Part shown: piece after piece, positions 37,639-44,812 of the stretch | Numbering within the stretch: position 1 is the first letter of the stretch | Layout of the letters: each line of letters starts with the position of its first letter | Virus record (IMG/VR): IMGVR_UViG_3300025879_000020 | Span: 1 to 63,059 of that record | Source: a virus | Strand: one strand, 5' to 3' | DNA: 63,059 bases | The notes under the pieces: generated by a model | What the model saw: only the letters and a program-made list of their open reading frames with translations | What the model was told of the DNA's origin: nothing | Database searches by the model: none | Translations under genes and position numbers: made by a program

Positions 37639-37802
37639 CAAATTCTTTTATCGATAATCATATGGGTTCCGATGGTAATCATATACATCATTGCTGGGAT
37701 TGAACCGAGCACAACCAGAAAGGGTGCAGCTCCGTCAACCAACCTGTAATATATTGCCATCGTTATAAACAAAGCCGATAGTGCTAACAAAACGTATCTC
37801 AT
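37638..37802 (-). CDS. Small membrane protein, 54 aa
   Basis: Frame MRYVLLALSALFITMAIYYR..., two hydrophobic segments (about 3-19 and 26-45), ending IIDKRI. GAGG lies 12 nt upstream, rather far. Two-TM protein, probably in the host inner membrane, expressed with regA. Not recognised. Confidence 0.5.
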   Translation of the reverse strand: MRYVLLALSALFITMAIYYRLVDGAAPFLVVLGSIPAMMYMITIGTHMIIDKRI

Positions 37803-37838
37803 AATATACTAAAACCTCATTTCGTTTAATATAAGCAA

Positions 37839-38255
37839 CTATTTGACGTTGCCGATATTATACTTAGGACATAATTCCCAATTAGACTTATCCCTATGCG
37901 GAATCACTTTCACTTGCCGCAATGGTGCCACGTCTTTAACCTGCTGTTTATCCAGTACAGTCAACAAACCCCAATCCGACAAAAGCGTCGCAATTGTGTT
38001 TCTACGTTGGATATCGTTTTCCAGTAGGTTAGACGGTTTACCATCCAGAAGGAATAGCTCTTTAAAGTGAACAATGAAGTACCTACCTTGCTTGTGTAGA
38101 ATATGGCAAGACTGATATAGTTTTTGCTCTTTCTTAGAAGCCACTCCCATACGTGTAAGTGTTTCACGAATCTTTAGGAAATCGTCAGGCTCGTTGAGCA
38201 ACACCTCCAACATAATAGCTGGAGTCCACTCAATTTTATGGTTTTCTAGTTCCAC
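37839..38255 (-). CDS. regA: RegA translational repressor
   Basis: A 138-aa RegA homologue. It binds ribosome binding sites of early phage mRNAs and blocks their translation. Highly similar to T4 RegA in LNEPDDFLKIRETLTRMG (about 20-37), YQSCHILHKQGRYFIVHFKE (about 47-66) and NTIATLLSDWGLL (about 85-97). It overlaps gp62 by 20 nt in the standard T4 order 44-62-regA. RegA also represses its own mRNA in T4. Confidence 0.95.
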   Translation of the reverse strand: MELENHKIEWTPAIMLEVLLNEPDDFLKIRETLTRMGVASKKEQKLYQSCHILHKQGRYFIVHFKELFLLDGKPSNLLENDIQRRNTIATLLSDWGLLTVLDKQQVKDVAPLRQVKVIPHRDKSNWELCPKYNIGNVK

Positions 38256-38628
38256 CTTTGTATACCTTCTTCTTCAACTCAAGTAATTGATCATTAGTTA
38301 ATAATCCAAGCACATCACGAGCTTTCTCGTAGGAATACCCATAACACTCTTTTATTATTTCCAGTTCTTCGGACTTCACAGCCTTTGGCCATTTGCCGAA
38401 TAGCTTTTTCTTTCTGATACTATTTATAAGAAATTGAAATTGAAGAGTACCATCTAAGTGGTGGTCTATGTTCATTTCGTTAGCATACAAAACGGTTTCT
38501 ATATGCTGGCTTAACGCACGGTTGACGATGAAAGCGACTTTCTCATAGTTACGATCTGCGTTAGGATCGTCAGAGATAAGGTCTTTCTTAGATGAAGTCA
38601 CAGCAGTTACATAATCAAAAGGGTTCAT
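38236..38628 (-). CDS. gp62: Clamp loader small subunit, T4 gp62-like
   Basis: A 130-aa protein in the T4 position between gp44 and regA, beginning MNPFDYVTAVTSSKKDLIS. Gp62 forms a complex with four gp44 and opens the gp45 clamp using ATP. Motifs are few: RNYEKVAFIVNRALSQH and KECYGYSYEKARDVLGLL (about 93-110). It is shorter than T4 gp62 (187 aa) but of the length seen in marine relatives. Position and sequence together are convincing. Confidence 0.88.
   Translation of the reverse strand: MNPFDYVTAVTSSKKDLISDDPNADRNYEKVAFIVNRALSQHIETVLYANEMNIDHHLDGTLQFQFLINSIRKKKLFGKWPKAVKSEELEIIKECYGYSYEKARDVLGLLTNDQLLELKKKVYKGGTRKP
38421..38428 (-). promoter_or_regulatory. Late-promoter-like TATAAATA inside gp62
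   Basis: Exact late -10, about 166 nt upstream of regA. Intragenic; may be chance. Confidence 0.3.
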
Positions 38629-38630
38629 TA

Positions 38631-39227
38631 CTATCCTCGCAAAGCCTGTGCCAAAGATTGCATACGCATAACATCCATTACAATATCATGACGGCAGTCG
38701 TGCGCTATAAACTTCTCTTCTAGACCTTCAGGAATAAAGGAGTTCTTTAGCTTATGCCCGAACGCCATACCATCAATTGTAGAACGAGTATCCCGAACGA
38801 TCCAGAACGGGAAAGGATCTTTCTTACCAGCAGCCTCTAGTAACTCACGAAGCAGAATCGGGTCAAAGGTATTACCACGAGTATATGCTTTCTTAAGAGC
38901 CGAGAAGTTGATATTATCAAACAAGAACTGCTCGAGTTCAGTAATAGACTTATCCTCATCAGAAGGTTTTAATACAACACGAGCTTCTGCTGGTTGAGAC
39001 TTCCACCAACTAAGGGTTTCTGGGTCGATCTTTCGGTTGTAAATCTCTACCTGCTCGGCAACATCGAACTTAATGTACCTTGTTTCACGAAGGAGTTCTT
39101 CGTAGCCGTAGGGGTTGTCCGAAGATAACCGAGACTCGTCATAAGAAACGAGCGCCAAGTTAATAGCAGCCCCACGAATAGGGTCTTGACTCAAGGTCTC
39201 AAAATCATAGATTACAGTATTCATCAT
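38631..39227 (-). CDS. dexA: DexA-like 3'-5' exonuclease (DEDD family)
   Basis: A 198-aa protein resembling T4 DexA exonuclease A. Exo I MNTVIYDFETLSQDP (Asp and Glu of DEDD), QVEIYNRKIDPETLSWWKSQ like the T4 STIEWWKNQ block, GNTFDPILLRELL (Exo II), IVRDTRSTID and AHDCRHDIVMDVM (Exo III). T4 DexA degrades DNA 3'-5'; here it is inserted between gp44 and gp62. ATG 39227 has GGAG 5 nt upstream and overlaps the gp44 stop. Confidence 0.85.
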   Translation of the reverse strand: MMNTVIYDFETLSQDPIRGAAINLALVSYDESRLSSDNPYGYEELLRETRYIKFDVAEQVEIYNRKIDPETLSWWKSQPAEARVVLKPSDEDKSITELEQFLFDNINFSALKKAYTRGNTFDPILLRELLEAAGKKDPFPFWIVRDTRSTIDGMAFGHKLKNSFIPEGLEEKFIAHDCRHDIVMDVMRMQSLAQALRG

Positions 39228-40171
39228 TTCCACTCCGCAACAGTCATAATCTCAGTCAAACACGCAACAGTATTTAGCTCGTGATCAGCTACAAAGGCAT
39301 CTTGATACGCATACCGACCAATAATCAGTACAACGTTAGGTACGGACTGCGGGAGCAAGAAGTTAGTCGCCTGATCAAAGATCTTACGAAACAGGACTGT
39401 TGCTTCTAAGTCTGAGTTGTTAGTAACCCAAGCACGAACCGACTTATAGTTCCTATCTTTCATGTAACCCATGAGAGTTTTGAAGTTCTCGTCGGATACG
39501 TTTACTAAGATACCTGCGTCGATCTTACCAGAAAGAGAATACCGCTGACATTCATTAAGCATACGTCGGAAGTCGGGGAAGTGCTTCTGAACCAACTCGG
39601 CAACCGCTGCTCTATCATACTCGATACCTTCTTGTCCGAGGATATTTGTAACACGCTTAAAGATTTCCGCTGCGATAGCTGGCTTCTCGTCTTTAGGGAT
39701 ACCGAACTCATACACTGAGCATCGAGAATGTAGTGGCTCAATGATCTTGTTCTTGAAGTTACAGGTTAAGATAAAACGACAGTTGTTAGAGAACTCTTCA
39801 ATGAACCCACGAAGGGCTGGTTGAGTCGACTGCGCATTAAGGTAATCTGCCTCATCTAGGATCACAACCTTGTAACCGCCTTGTAAGGATACGGTTGACG
39901 CAAACTGGCGGATCTTGTTTCGTAGGGTATCGATGTTACCATCTTCCGATGCGTTCACGATAATGTGATCGAGGTCTAACTCGTTACACAGCGCTTTGGC
40001 GACGGTAGTCTTACCGACACCAGCCGTTCCAGCGAAGAGCATGTTAGGTAGCTCTCCGCCTTTAACGATTTCAGAAAAGGTAGACTTCAGTCCTTTAGGT
40101 AGGATAGTATCTTCGACAGTTTGTGGTCGATACTTTTCAACAAAGAGGAATTCATTTGATTGGTTTGACAT
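39224..40171 (-). CDS. gp44: Clamp loader ATPase subunit, T4 gp44-like
   Basis: A 315-aa AAA+ ATPase. Walker A FAGTAGVGKTT (about 46-56), Walker B VVILDEADYL (about 105-114), sensor 1 FILTCNFKN, and SRC-like HSRCSVYEFG. It loads gp45 onto primer-template junctions for gp43. Preceded by a zinc-finger gene with an 85-nt overlap and followed by dexA and gp62. Confidence 0.96.
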   Translation of the reverse strand: MSNQSNEFLFVEKYRPQTVEDTILPKGLKSTFSEIVKGGELPNMLFAGTAGVGKTTVAKALCNELDLDHIIVNASEDGNIDTLRNKIRQFASTVSLQGGYKVVILDEADYLNAQSTQPALRGFIEEFSNNCRFILTCNFKNKIIEPLHSRCSVYEFGIPKDEKPAIAAEIFKRVTNILGQEGIEYDRAAVAELVQKHFPDFRRMLNECQRYSLSGKIDAGILVNVSDENFKTLMGYMKDRNYKSVRAWVTNNSDLEATVLFRKIFDQATNFLLPQSVPNVVLIIGRYAYQDAFVADHELNTVACLTEIMTVAEWK

Positions 40172-40413
40172 TCACTTTCTCCATCATTTAAAAACATATC
40201 AAGGGTGTTGCTGGGTTGGTAGTTATACTTCTCGAGGTGAACCTTACCGTTGTTATCAAGGTAGCAAGGTTTACATCCAGAAGATTGGCGCACATCCCCA
40301 GGAAACTTGGAATCTCGTTTAGACTTCGGGTAGAACTCAGAACGAGGTTTCCATGTCTCACATTTATCACAGTAAACTAGGTCGGGCGTTTCCTGCCCTA
40401 ACAAGTTATTCAT
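40087..40413 (-). CDS. Zinc finger protein with clamp-motif-like segment, 108 aa
   Basis: Zinc motif YCDKCETWKPRSEFYPK ... GCKPCY (CxxC at 15-18 and 47-50) as in many phage zinc proteins. NTLDMFLNDGE (about 69-79) resembles hydrophobic-acidic clamp-binding motifs, and the C-terminus is an amphipathic helix. The last 28 codons overlap gp44 in another frame. The ATG immediately abuts the promoter -10, so the true start or the promoter used is uncertain. A T4 gp33-like role is a speculation based only on the motif. Confidence 0.5.
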   Translation of the reverse strand: MNNLLGQETPDLVYCDKCETWKPRSEFYPKSKRDSKFPGDVRQSSGCKPCYLDNNGKVHLEKYNYQPSNTLDMFLNDGESECQTNQMNSSLLKSIDHKLSKILSYLKD

Positions 40414-40442
40414 ATTATACCTCTTTTACATAGCAAAGTAAA
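40414..40442 (-). promoter_or_regulatory. Early promoter overlapping the start of the zinc finger gene
   Basis: Minus-strand TTTACT (40442-40437), 17-bp spacer, TATAAT (40419-40414), followed directly by ATG. The expected TSS near 40407 is inside the frame, so it may serve mainly gp44. Confidence 0.82.
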
Positions 40443-40443
40443 G

Positions 40444-40464
40444 GGGGATTAGATAATAATCCCC
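40444..40464 (-). terminator. Terminator at the end of the 88-aa gene
   Basis: 8-bp stem GGGGATTA/TAATCCCC with a 5-nt loop covering the stop codon, running straight into CCCTTTACTTT of the next promoter. Confidence 0.7.
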
Positions 40465-40715
40465 GAGGTCGCCGACCGATACGCTTTCTCAACTTCAATG
40501 TTAGTCGGAACAACAAAAACGTATTGTGCAAAAGTGACTTCAGTCGGGTTTTGCTCACCAGTTACTGCGATCCCCGCAGCAAAGCCCATACCAGATTCGT
40601 TTTGAATCAACATGCGTGGGTCAGACAGAGTGAGAGTGCCTTCCCCCTGATCTTTCAACTTGCCAACATACTCACCAGAGATGGTGACAACGGTTACAAC
40701 ATCATTTGCCTTCAT
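40449..40715 (-). CDS. Conserved small beta-barrel-like protein, 88 aa
   Basis: MKANDVVTVVTISGEYVGKL... with GTLTLSDPRMLI, GFAAGIAVTGEQNPTEVTFA and VVPTNIEVEKAYRSATSGI. The pattern (VxTxSGEYVGK, then a short beta set) recalls Sm/Hfq-like barrels and is conserved beside gp44/gp45 in marine phages. Role unknown. Confidence 0.65.
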   Translation of the reverse strand: MKANDVVTVVTISGEYVGKLKDQGEGTLTLSDPRMLIQNESGMGFAAGIAVTGEQNPTEVTFAQYVFVVPTNIEVEKAYRSATSGIII

Positions 40716-40716
40716 A

Positions 40717-41256
40717 TCATACTTCCATTTGTTTTAAATCATTAAGAACTCGCTCTGGAGTAGTTGTGTCATATGGGTCAGTTGGACAGTTGTCCATAAA
40801 ATCATCTTCTTCCCAAATATACTTAATACGACAGTTTTCGATCAAAGCGACATAACGCCAAGAACGCTTACCAAAGCCAAGGTTGGTTTTGTCGACCAAC
40901 ATATTCATGCCTTTAGCAAAATCGCCGTTACCGTCAGGAAGCATCTCGATGTTTTCGACTCCAAGTTGCTTTTTCCATTGGTACATAACGAACGCATCGT
41001 TAACAGAAGTACAATAAACTTCATCAATTCCGTGACTCAACAGGTCAGGATAGATTGATTCAAACCCAGGAAGTTGACTATTAGAGCAGGTTGGCGTAAA
41101 CGCTCCAGGGAGACCAATAACCAAAACCTTCTTATCTTCAAACAACTCAGAGGTTTTAACGATTTTCCAATCGAACGGGTTATCTCCGTCGATTTCATCA
41201 TTTCGGACACGAGTGTGAAGGGTTACATCAGGCGCCAGTGATAGCATATGCATCAT
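40717..41256 (-). CDS. Peroxiredoxin (Redoxin/Prx5-like)
   Basis: A 179-aa thioredoxin-fold protein. GLPGAFTPTCSNSQLPGFES (about 48-67) holds the PxxxTxxC peroxidatic Cys in Prx5 style. EVYCTSVNDAFVMYQWKKQL and KRSWRYVALIENCRIKYIW match the family. It reduces peroxides using a thiol donor such as the phage or host glutaredoxin. An oxidant-defence gene lodged in the replisome cluster is unusual, and other marine phages carry such genes as auxiliary metabolism. Confidence 0.8.
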   Translation of the reverse strand: MMHMLSLAPDVTLHTRVRNDEIDGDNPFDWKIVKTSELFEDKKVLVIGLPGAFTPTCSNSQLPGFESIYPDLLSHGIDEVYCTSVNDAFVMYQWKKQLGVENIEMLPDGNGDFAKGMNMLVDKTNLGFGKRSWRYVALIENCRIKYIWEEDDFMDNCPTDPYDTTTPERVLNDLKQMEV

Positions 41257-41517
41257 TTATCCTTTCAAAATGTTGTTGAGATAATTCTCAAATTGGTCAA
41301 CCTTCTCAACTCGGTTTGGCCAATAGATGTAGTCCTTCTCGGGGTTTGCTTTCAGGTTCGATAACAACGGAAGGATTGCGTTGTACAGCTGGTCGACTTT
41401 GTCCTGGAGGTTTTCAACTTCAGAGGAAGTATCGGTTACTGCCTTCTGCGCTTGTTGTACTGCTTCCAGTTCTGTTTCGTCTACAGCCGTGAACCCGAAG
41501 TCGAATATATCTGTCAT
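41257..41517 (-). CDS. Conserved phage coiled-coil protein, 86 aa
   Basis: MTDIFDFGFTAVDETELEAV..., coiled coil (about 15-55), then ANPEKDYIYWPNRVEKVDQF (about 57-76), a block conserved among cyanophages near the replisome genes. Overlaps the next upstream gene by 4 nt. Function unknown. Confidence 0.62.
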   Translation of the reverse strand: MTDIFDFGFTAVDETELEAVQQAQKAVTDTSSEVENLQDKVDQLYNAILPLLSNLKANPEKDYIYWPNRVEKVDQFENYLNNILKG

Positions 41518-41774
41518 TTGACAATCGCCTCGTAAAGTTCTTCGAAGCCTTCGTTCTCTTCTTGAACAGATACAAACGTTTGCTTGTGATAAACGTTAGC
41601 CAGCTTCTTTAGGAATTTAGGGTTAAGCCCAACTTCATCTTTAATCCTATCGCAGACGTCTTTTTGGAAGTCACGCTCAGAGTCCATACGGACTAAGGAG
41701 TTAGAGAGTTCTTCTACAGCATCTTTGATCTTTTGACGGTCAGCTGGTGAGGAAGGAACTATAATATTGCTCAT
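41514..41774 (-). CDS. dsbA: DsbA-like dsDNA-binding protein (late transcription)
   Basis: An 86-aa helical protein, DRQKIKDAVEELSNSLVRMD, GLNPKFLKKLANVYHKQTF and a C-terminal EGFEELYEAIV. The KxxVYHKQ...F..EYE... pattern matches the T4 DsbA family, a small dsDNA-binding protein proposed to aid late transcription. Near gp45 and upstream of the coiled-coil gene. Assignment is by recollected family likeness, so moderate. Confidence 0.65.
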   Translation of the reverse strand: MSNIIVPSSPADRQKIKDAVEELSNSLVRMDSERDFQKDVCDRIKDEVGLNPKFLKKLANVYHKQTFVSVQEENEGFEELYEAIVK

Positions 41775-41805
41775 TTCAATCTCCTAACAAATCAATAATA
41801 AAGTT

Positions 41806-41823
41806 GAGACCCCGAAGGGTCTC
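41806..41823 (-). terminator. UUCG-loop terminator after the 84-aa gene
   Basis: 7-bp stem GAGACCC/GGGTCTC with UUCG loop on the minus strand, then AACTTTATTATT. Separates two gene groups. Confidence 0.8.
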
Positions 41824-41830
41824 GGTTGGT

Positions 41831-42085
41831 TTACTCGGCAGCTTCAGCTTCTTCAGTATCAGCTTCAGCTTCGTCCACTGGAGTAGTGTTGGCTTTCAAG
41901 AAAGAAACCAAGCGACCACGAAGTGCCCCAACAGATTCCAACTCGGTGCCTTCAAACGCACCACGCTTAGAACAGATATCGATAATCTGTACAGCAGCAG
42001 CCAAATCGGCTACACCAAGTTGTACAGGTTCCGCAGCAGCATTTACTGCTTCTTCGACAACTTCTTGATTTTCTACTTCGCTCAT
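41831..42085 (-). CDS. Conserved acidic protein, 84 aa
   Basis: MSEVENQEVVEEAVNAAAEP..., with a folded middle LGVADLAAAVQIIDICSKRG and AFEGTELESVGALRGRL, a block common in cyanophages and relatives near gp44/gp45. Acidic tails on both sides. Function unknown. Confidence 0.68.
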   Translation of the reverse strand: MSEVENQEVVEEAVNAAAEPVQLGVADLAAAVQIIDICSKRGAFEGTELESVGALRGRLVSFLKANTTPVDEAEADTEEAEAAE

Positions 42086-42101
42086 ATTAATCTCCTATGA
42101 T

Positions 42102-42284
42102 TTACTTAGTTTCGAGGGTTACTTTAATTGACCCAAATCCGATAGCATCGGTCATCTTTTGAAAGGCTTCTTCTAGCTCTTCAGGGTTGGTTACTGAAGT
42201 TCGGAAGGATAACTCTTCCCAGCCTTCTGCACCGTAGTCGGTGTCCGCTGTTTCTGCTCTCAGGTCGAGAATATATTTACTCAT
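42102..42284 (-). CDS. Small hypothetical protein, 60 aa
   Basis: MSKYILDLRAETADTDYGAE... then WEELSFRTSVTNPEELEEAF, an acidic alpha-beta protein. ATG 42284 (GGAG 9 nt upstream) replaces the longer frame that reads back into gp45. Function unknown. Confidence 0.6.
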   Translation of the reverse strand: MSKYILDLRAETADTDYGAEGWEELSFRTSVTNPEELEEAFQKMTDAIGFGSIKVTLETK

Positions 42285-42288
42285 TACA

Positions 42289-42978
42289 TTAGTCTCCAAA
42301 GCTAGAGTTTTTCTCAAGGGCAACCCAGTAGGTCGCAGAAGCATCAGAGTTTGAGAACTCCGAGATCAACTTTGACGAGACCGAAACAGTCATACTACCA
42401 GGAAGGAACTTGAAGTTGTTGATGTTGAACACCAACTTAAACGCACCATCGGGGCGAGATTCTACCGAACCCAAATCCATACGGAACGTGTTCGCAGTAG
42501 ATACCTTAACATCAGTCACTTCAATACGAACGTCGCCACCACCTTCTTCGCCGATCACAACCACATCTGTAGAAGAGATAGCATTAGCAGCTCGGCGGAT
42601 AGCCTGCATCTGGGCGTCAGTCAACGAAAACTTAACTTCGCAATCTGGCATAGTTAGGTCTTTTGTAGGACTGGTCAAGATAGAGGCGTCCGAGAAATAG
42701 TAACGATAGGACTGGCTATCAGCGCCAGACAAGAGGACAGAATTGCCATCTTCCTCAAACGTCAAATCAGGTTCAGTCAACGCACCATAAATGGTTAGGA
42801 ACTGGTTCAAGTCATAGATACCCACCGACACTGGGAACGTTTCTTCTACATTAGCAGAAGCCAAGATCGTCTTGCTTTCAGCAATAGTCTTCAGGGTGCT
42901 ACCAGTATTGATGACCAAGTTAGGGTTAATGCTGGCGAAGTTTCGCAGCACTTCCAGGGTGTTAGTGGATAGTTTCAT
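42289..42978 (-). CDS. gp45: Sliding clamp, T4 gp45-like
   Basis: A 229-aa clamp subunit (trimer expected). MKLSTNTLEVLRNFASINPN starts the first domain; the second begins near VKFSLTDAQMQAIRRAA. Fold and length match T4 gp45 (228 aa). It tethers gp43 to DNA and, in T4, also links gp55/gp33 RNA polymerase to replication. ATG 42978 has GGAG 5 nt upstream. Early promoter at 43006-43034. Confidence 0.94.
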   Translation of the reverse strand: MKLSTNTLEVLRNFASINPNLVINTGSTLKTIAESKTILASANVEETFPVSVGIYDLNQFLTIYGALTEPDLTFEEDGNSVLLSGADSQSYRYYFSDASILTSPTKDLTMPDCEVKFSLTDAQMQAIRRAANAISSTDVVVIGEEGGGDVRIEVTDVKVSTANTFRMDLGSVESRPDGAFKLVFNINNFKFLPGSMTVSVSSKLISEFSNSDASATYWVALEKNSSFGD

Positions 42979-43005
42979 AATATCTCCATTAAGTTTACAA
43001 GTCAT

Positions 43006-43034
43006 ATTGTACTACGTTTTGGCTCGAAAGTAAA
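43006..43034 (-). promoter_or_regulatory. Early promoter of gp45
   Basis: Minus-strand TTTACT (43034-43029), 17-bp spacer, TACAAT (43011-43006). Confidence 0.83.
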
Positions 43035-43043
43035 GAACTTTTT

Positions 43044-43484
43044 TTACTTTTTTTCGCTGTAGTCGTTATCAGAGTCGGCTAGGACGTATGAGTAGTTAGA
43101 GTATCTACGGCTGACAGCATCCCACTCTTCGGGGGTAGCGTCATCGATAGACATCCGAGTAGACGAACCTACATCTTCTTGAATGGTCAGCTCAAACTCG
43201 GGCTCTTCCTTCTTGTTGATCCGATCGTGCTCAAACAACATCAAGAACCCATAATGGATAATCTTCATAATGTCTTTACGGTGATCAGCGGGAGTACCCT
43301 TCTTACCGTATCTGCCATTATACTTATCCACATTCCCAGAGAAGAAACCCATACCATGACCACGATCTACAATCACTTCGGAGGACTGGAGTCCTCCTTT
43401 ACCGTAGTGGGCAGAATAGGTTGAGTCGACGTAGTTCTTAAACTCCTCAATCAACTCACCTTCTCGGAACTTATAATCAATCAT
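43044..43484 (-). CDS. DUF3310-like protein, 146 aa
   Basis: MIDYKFREGELIEEFKNYVD...; GFFSGNVDKYNGRYGKKGTP (about 54-73) followed by RKDIMKIIHYGFLMLFEHD matches the DUF3310/'nucleotide kinase-like' pattern (VxKY..R.GKK....DI.K..HY) frequent in phages; biochemical role unproven. ATG 43484 has AAGGAG 6 nt upstream. Confidence 0.68.
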   Translation of the reverse strand: MIDYKFREGELIEEFKNYVDSTYSAHYGKGGLQSSEVIVDRGHGMGFFSGNVDKYNGRYGKKGTPADHRKDIMKIIHYGFLMLFEHDRINKKEEPEFELTIQEDVGSSTRMSIDDATPEEWDAVSRRYSNYSYVLADSDNDYSEKK

Positions 43485-43494
43485 TATATTCTCC

Positions 43495-44667
43495 TTAGAA
43501 AATGTCATTTACAATATCATCTATAGAAGCTCCAGTTGGCTCAGAAACGTCAGCCACGGGAGCTCCTACTTCAGCGTCGACCTTAGTGTACAGGTCACGG
43601 AACGCTTCTTTGGTATCATCGTCGAAGCGATTAATACAAAGGTCGATTGCCTTCATCTTATCGTTAAAGATAGCAAAGGTTTGGACGATATGGCAGAGGC
43701 GACGAGTTGAAATGATCTCGTCAACGCCACCGTCCACATAGGTCTTGCGGATAATCTCAGACCAAATAGTAAGGTTAACTGCGAAGTCTTCGTCCATGCG
43801 ACCATATTTATCCATATGGTTCAGGACGATTTTCTTCTCAATCGAAGAGGTTGGGTAAGGCTGCTCAATAGTGATTGAGAAACGCTCCAGGAACGCTTCG
43901 TCAATGATGGTAGCCGATACGAACTTACCATCATCAGATCCCTGCCCTTTAGTGTTAGCAGTAGCGATAACATTAAAGCCAGGAGCAGGTTTAACAACCT
44001 CGCCAGTCTTTTTGATCATCACAGGCTTACCTTCTAGCACACCCTGTAAAGCCATCAAACGGTTAGAAGAACGGTCGATCTCATCGATCAGCAGGATCGC
44101 ACCTGCCTCCATCGCTTTGATAACTGGACCTTTCGAGAAAACGGTCTCGCCGTTAATCAAACGGAAGCCACCGATCAAATCATCTTCATCGGTTTCTGGC
44201 GTAATCTGAACACGGACATACTCACGCTTCAGTTTAGCACAGGCTTGCTCAACCATCATGGTTTTACCATTACCAGAAAGACCAGTAATGAACGTGGGGT
44301 AGAACATGCGAGACTCAAGGATAGTGCGGAGGTCTTTGAAGTTACCCCACGTCACATAAGTAGAATCAGAATCGGGAATGTAGACCTCGTCATTTGACAA
44401 AGAATGGATAGCCGATACCATAGCAGGAGCAGGAGCAGGAGCAACTGCCTCAGCCACAGCTTTAGTACGGAATGGCATGACCTTGGCTTCAAGGTTCCAG
44501 ACGCCACGGGAAATACGATCAGCCTCTTTGTCAAGCATCTTATCGTAAATCGAAGACAGGCTGTAGCCCAACTCGTTGGCCACTTCATTCAACTCAGCGT
44601 TGCGGAAAGAACTCTTGTCGGGGTAGCGAGCAGCGAGAGCTTTCAAAAAGGGAGCAAAGTTATTCAT
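43495..44667 (-). CDS. cobS: CobS/MoxR-like AAA+ ATPase
   Basis: A 390-aa protein. An Ala/Pro linker (PAPAPAM, about 75-82) joins a helical N-terminus to the AAA+ core: Walker A ITGLSGNGKTMM (about 128-139), Walker B AILLIDEIDRSSNRLM, then FNVIATANTKGQGS and a C-terminal lid. Closest family is the CobS subunit of cobaltochelatase/MoxR ATPases. Marine T4-like phages call it cobS, though a B12 role is unproven. It lies beside a CobT-like VWA protein, so the two probably work together. Confidence 0.85.
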   Translation of the reverse strand: MNNFAPFLKALAARYPDKSSFRNAELNEVANELGYSLSSIYDKMLDKEADRISRGVWNLEAKVMPFRTKAVAEAVAPAPAPAMVSAIHSLSNDEVYIPDSDSTYVTWGNFKDLRTILESRMFYPTFITGLSGNGKTMMVEQACAKLKREYVRVQITPETDEDDLIGGFRLINGETVFSKGPVIKAMEAGAILLIDEIDRSSNRLMALQGVLEGKPVMIKKTGEVVKPAPGFNVIATANTKGQGSDDGKFVSATIIDEAFLERFSITIEQPYPTSSIEKKIVLNHMDKYGRMDEDFAVNLTIWSEIIRKTYVDGGVDEIISTRRLCHIVQTFAIFNDKMKAIDLCINRFDDDTKEAFRDLYTKVDAEVGAPVADVSEPTGASIDDIVNDIF

Positions 44668-44705
44668 AATATAATCCTCAAAGTCAATCAATCAATTCAG
44701 GAGCT

Positions 44706-44734
44706 ATTGTACCCTAACTGGGCAGGGAAGTAAA
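44706..44734 (-). promoter_or_regulatory. Early promoter of the CobS-like gene
   Basis: Minus-strand GGGGTTTACT (-35 44734-44729), 17-bp spacer, TACAAT (44711-44706). Preceded by the A/T-rich 36-nt repeat. Confidence 0.85.
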
Positions 44735-44739
44735 CCCCC

Positions 44740-44775
44740 AAAACGAACTTTTTTTCGTTTTTTTCAAATTATTTT
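44740..44775. repeat. 36-nt repeat, copy 1 (downstream end of CobT-like gene)
   Basis: AAAACGAAC-T7-CGT7-CAAATTATTTT. Differs at one position from the copy at 47102-47137. Contains AAAACGA/TCGTTTT arms. Sits next to the -35 of the CobS promoter. Confidence 0.85.
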
Positions 44776-44812
44776 GTTATAAGCATATAACTAATACTTA
44801 TGACGTACCTCC

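Noticed and set aside
37540-37640. tRNA-like stretch with GACTCAAATTC
   Set aside because: No cloverleaf with proper acceptor, D and anticodon arms on either strand; only a hairpin and a GAGCATGCTC palindrome.
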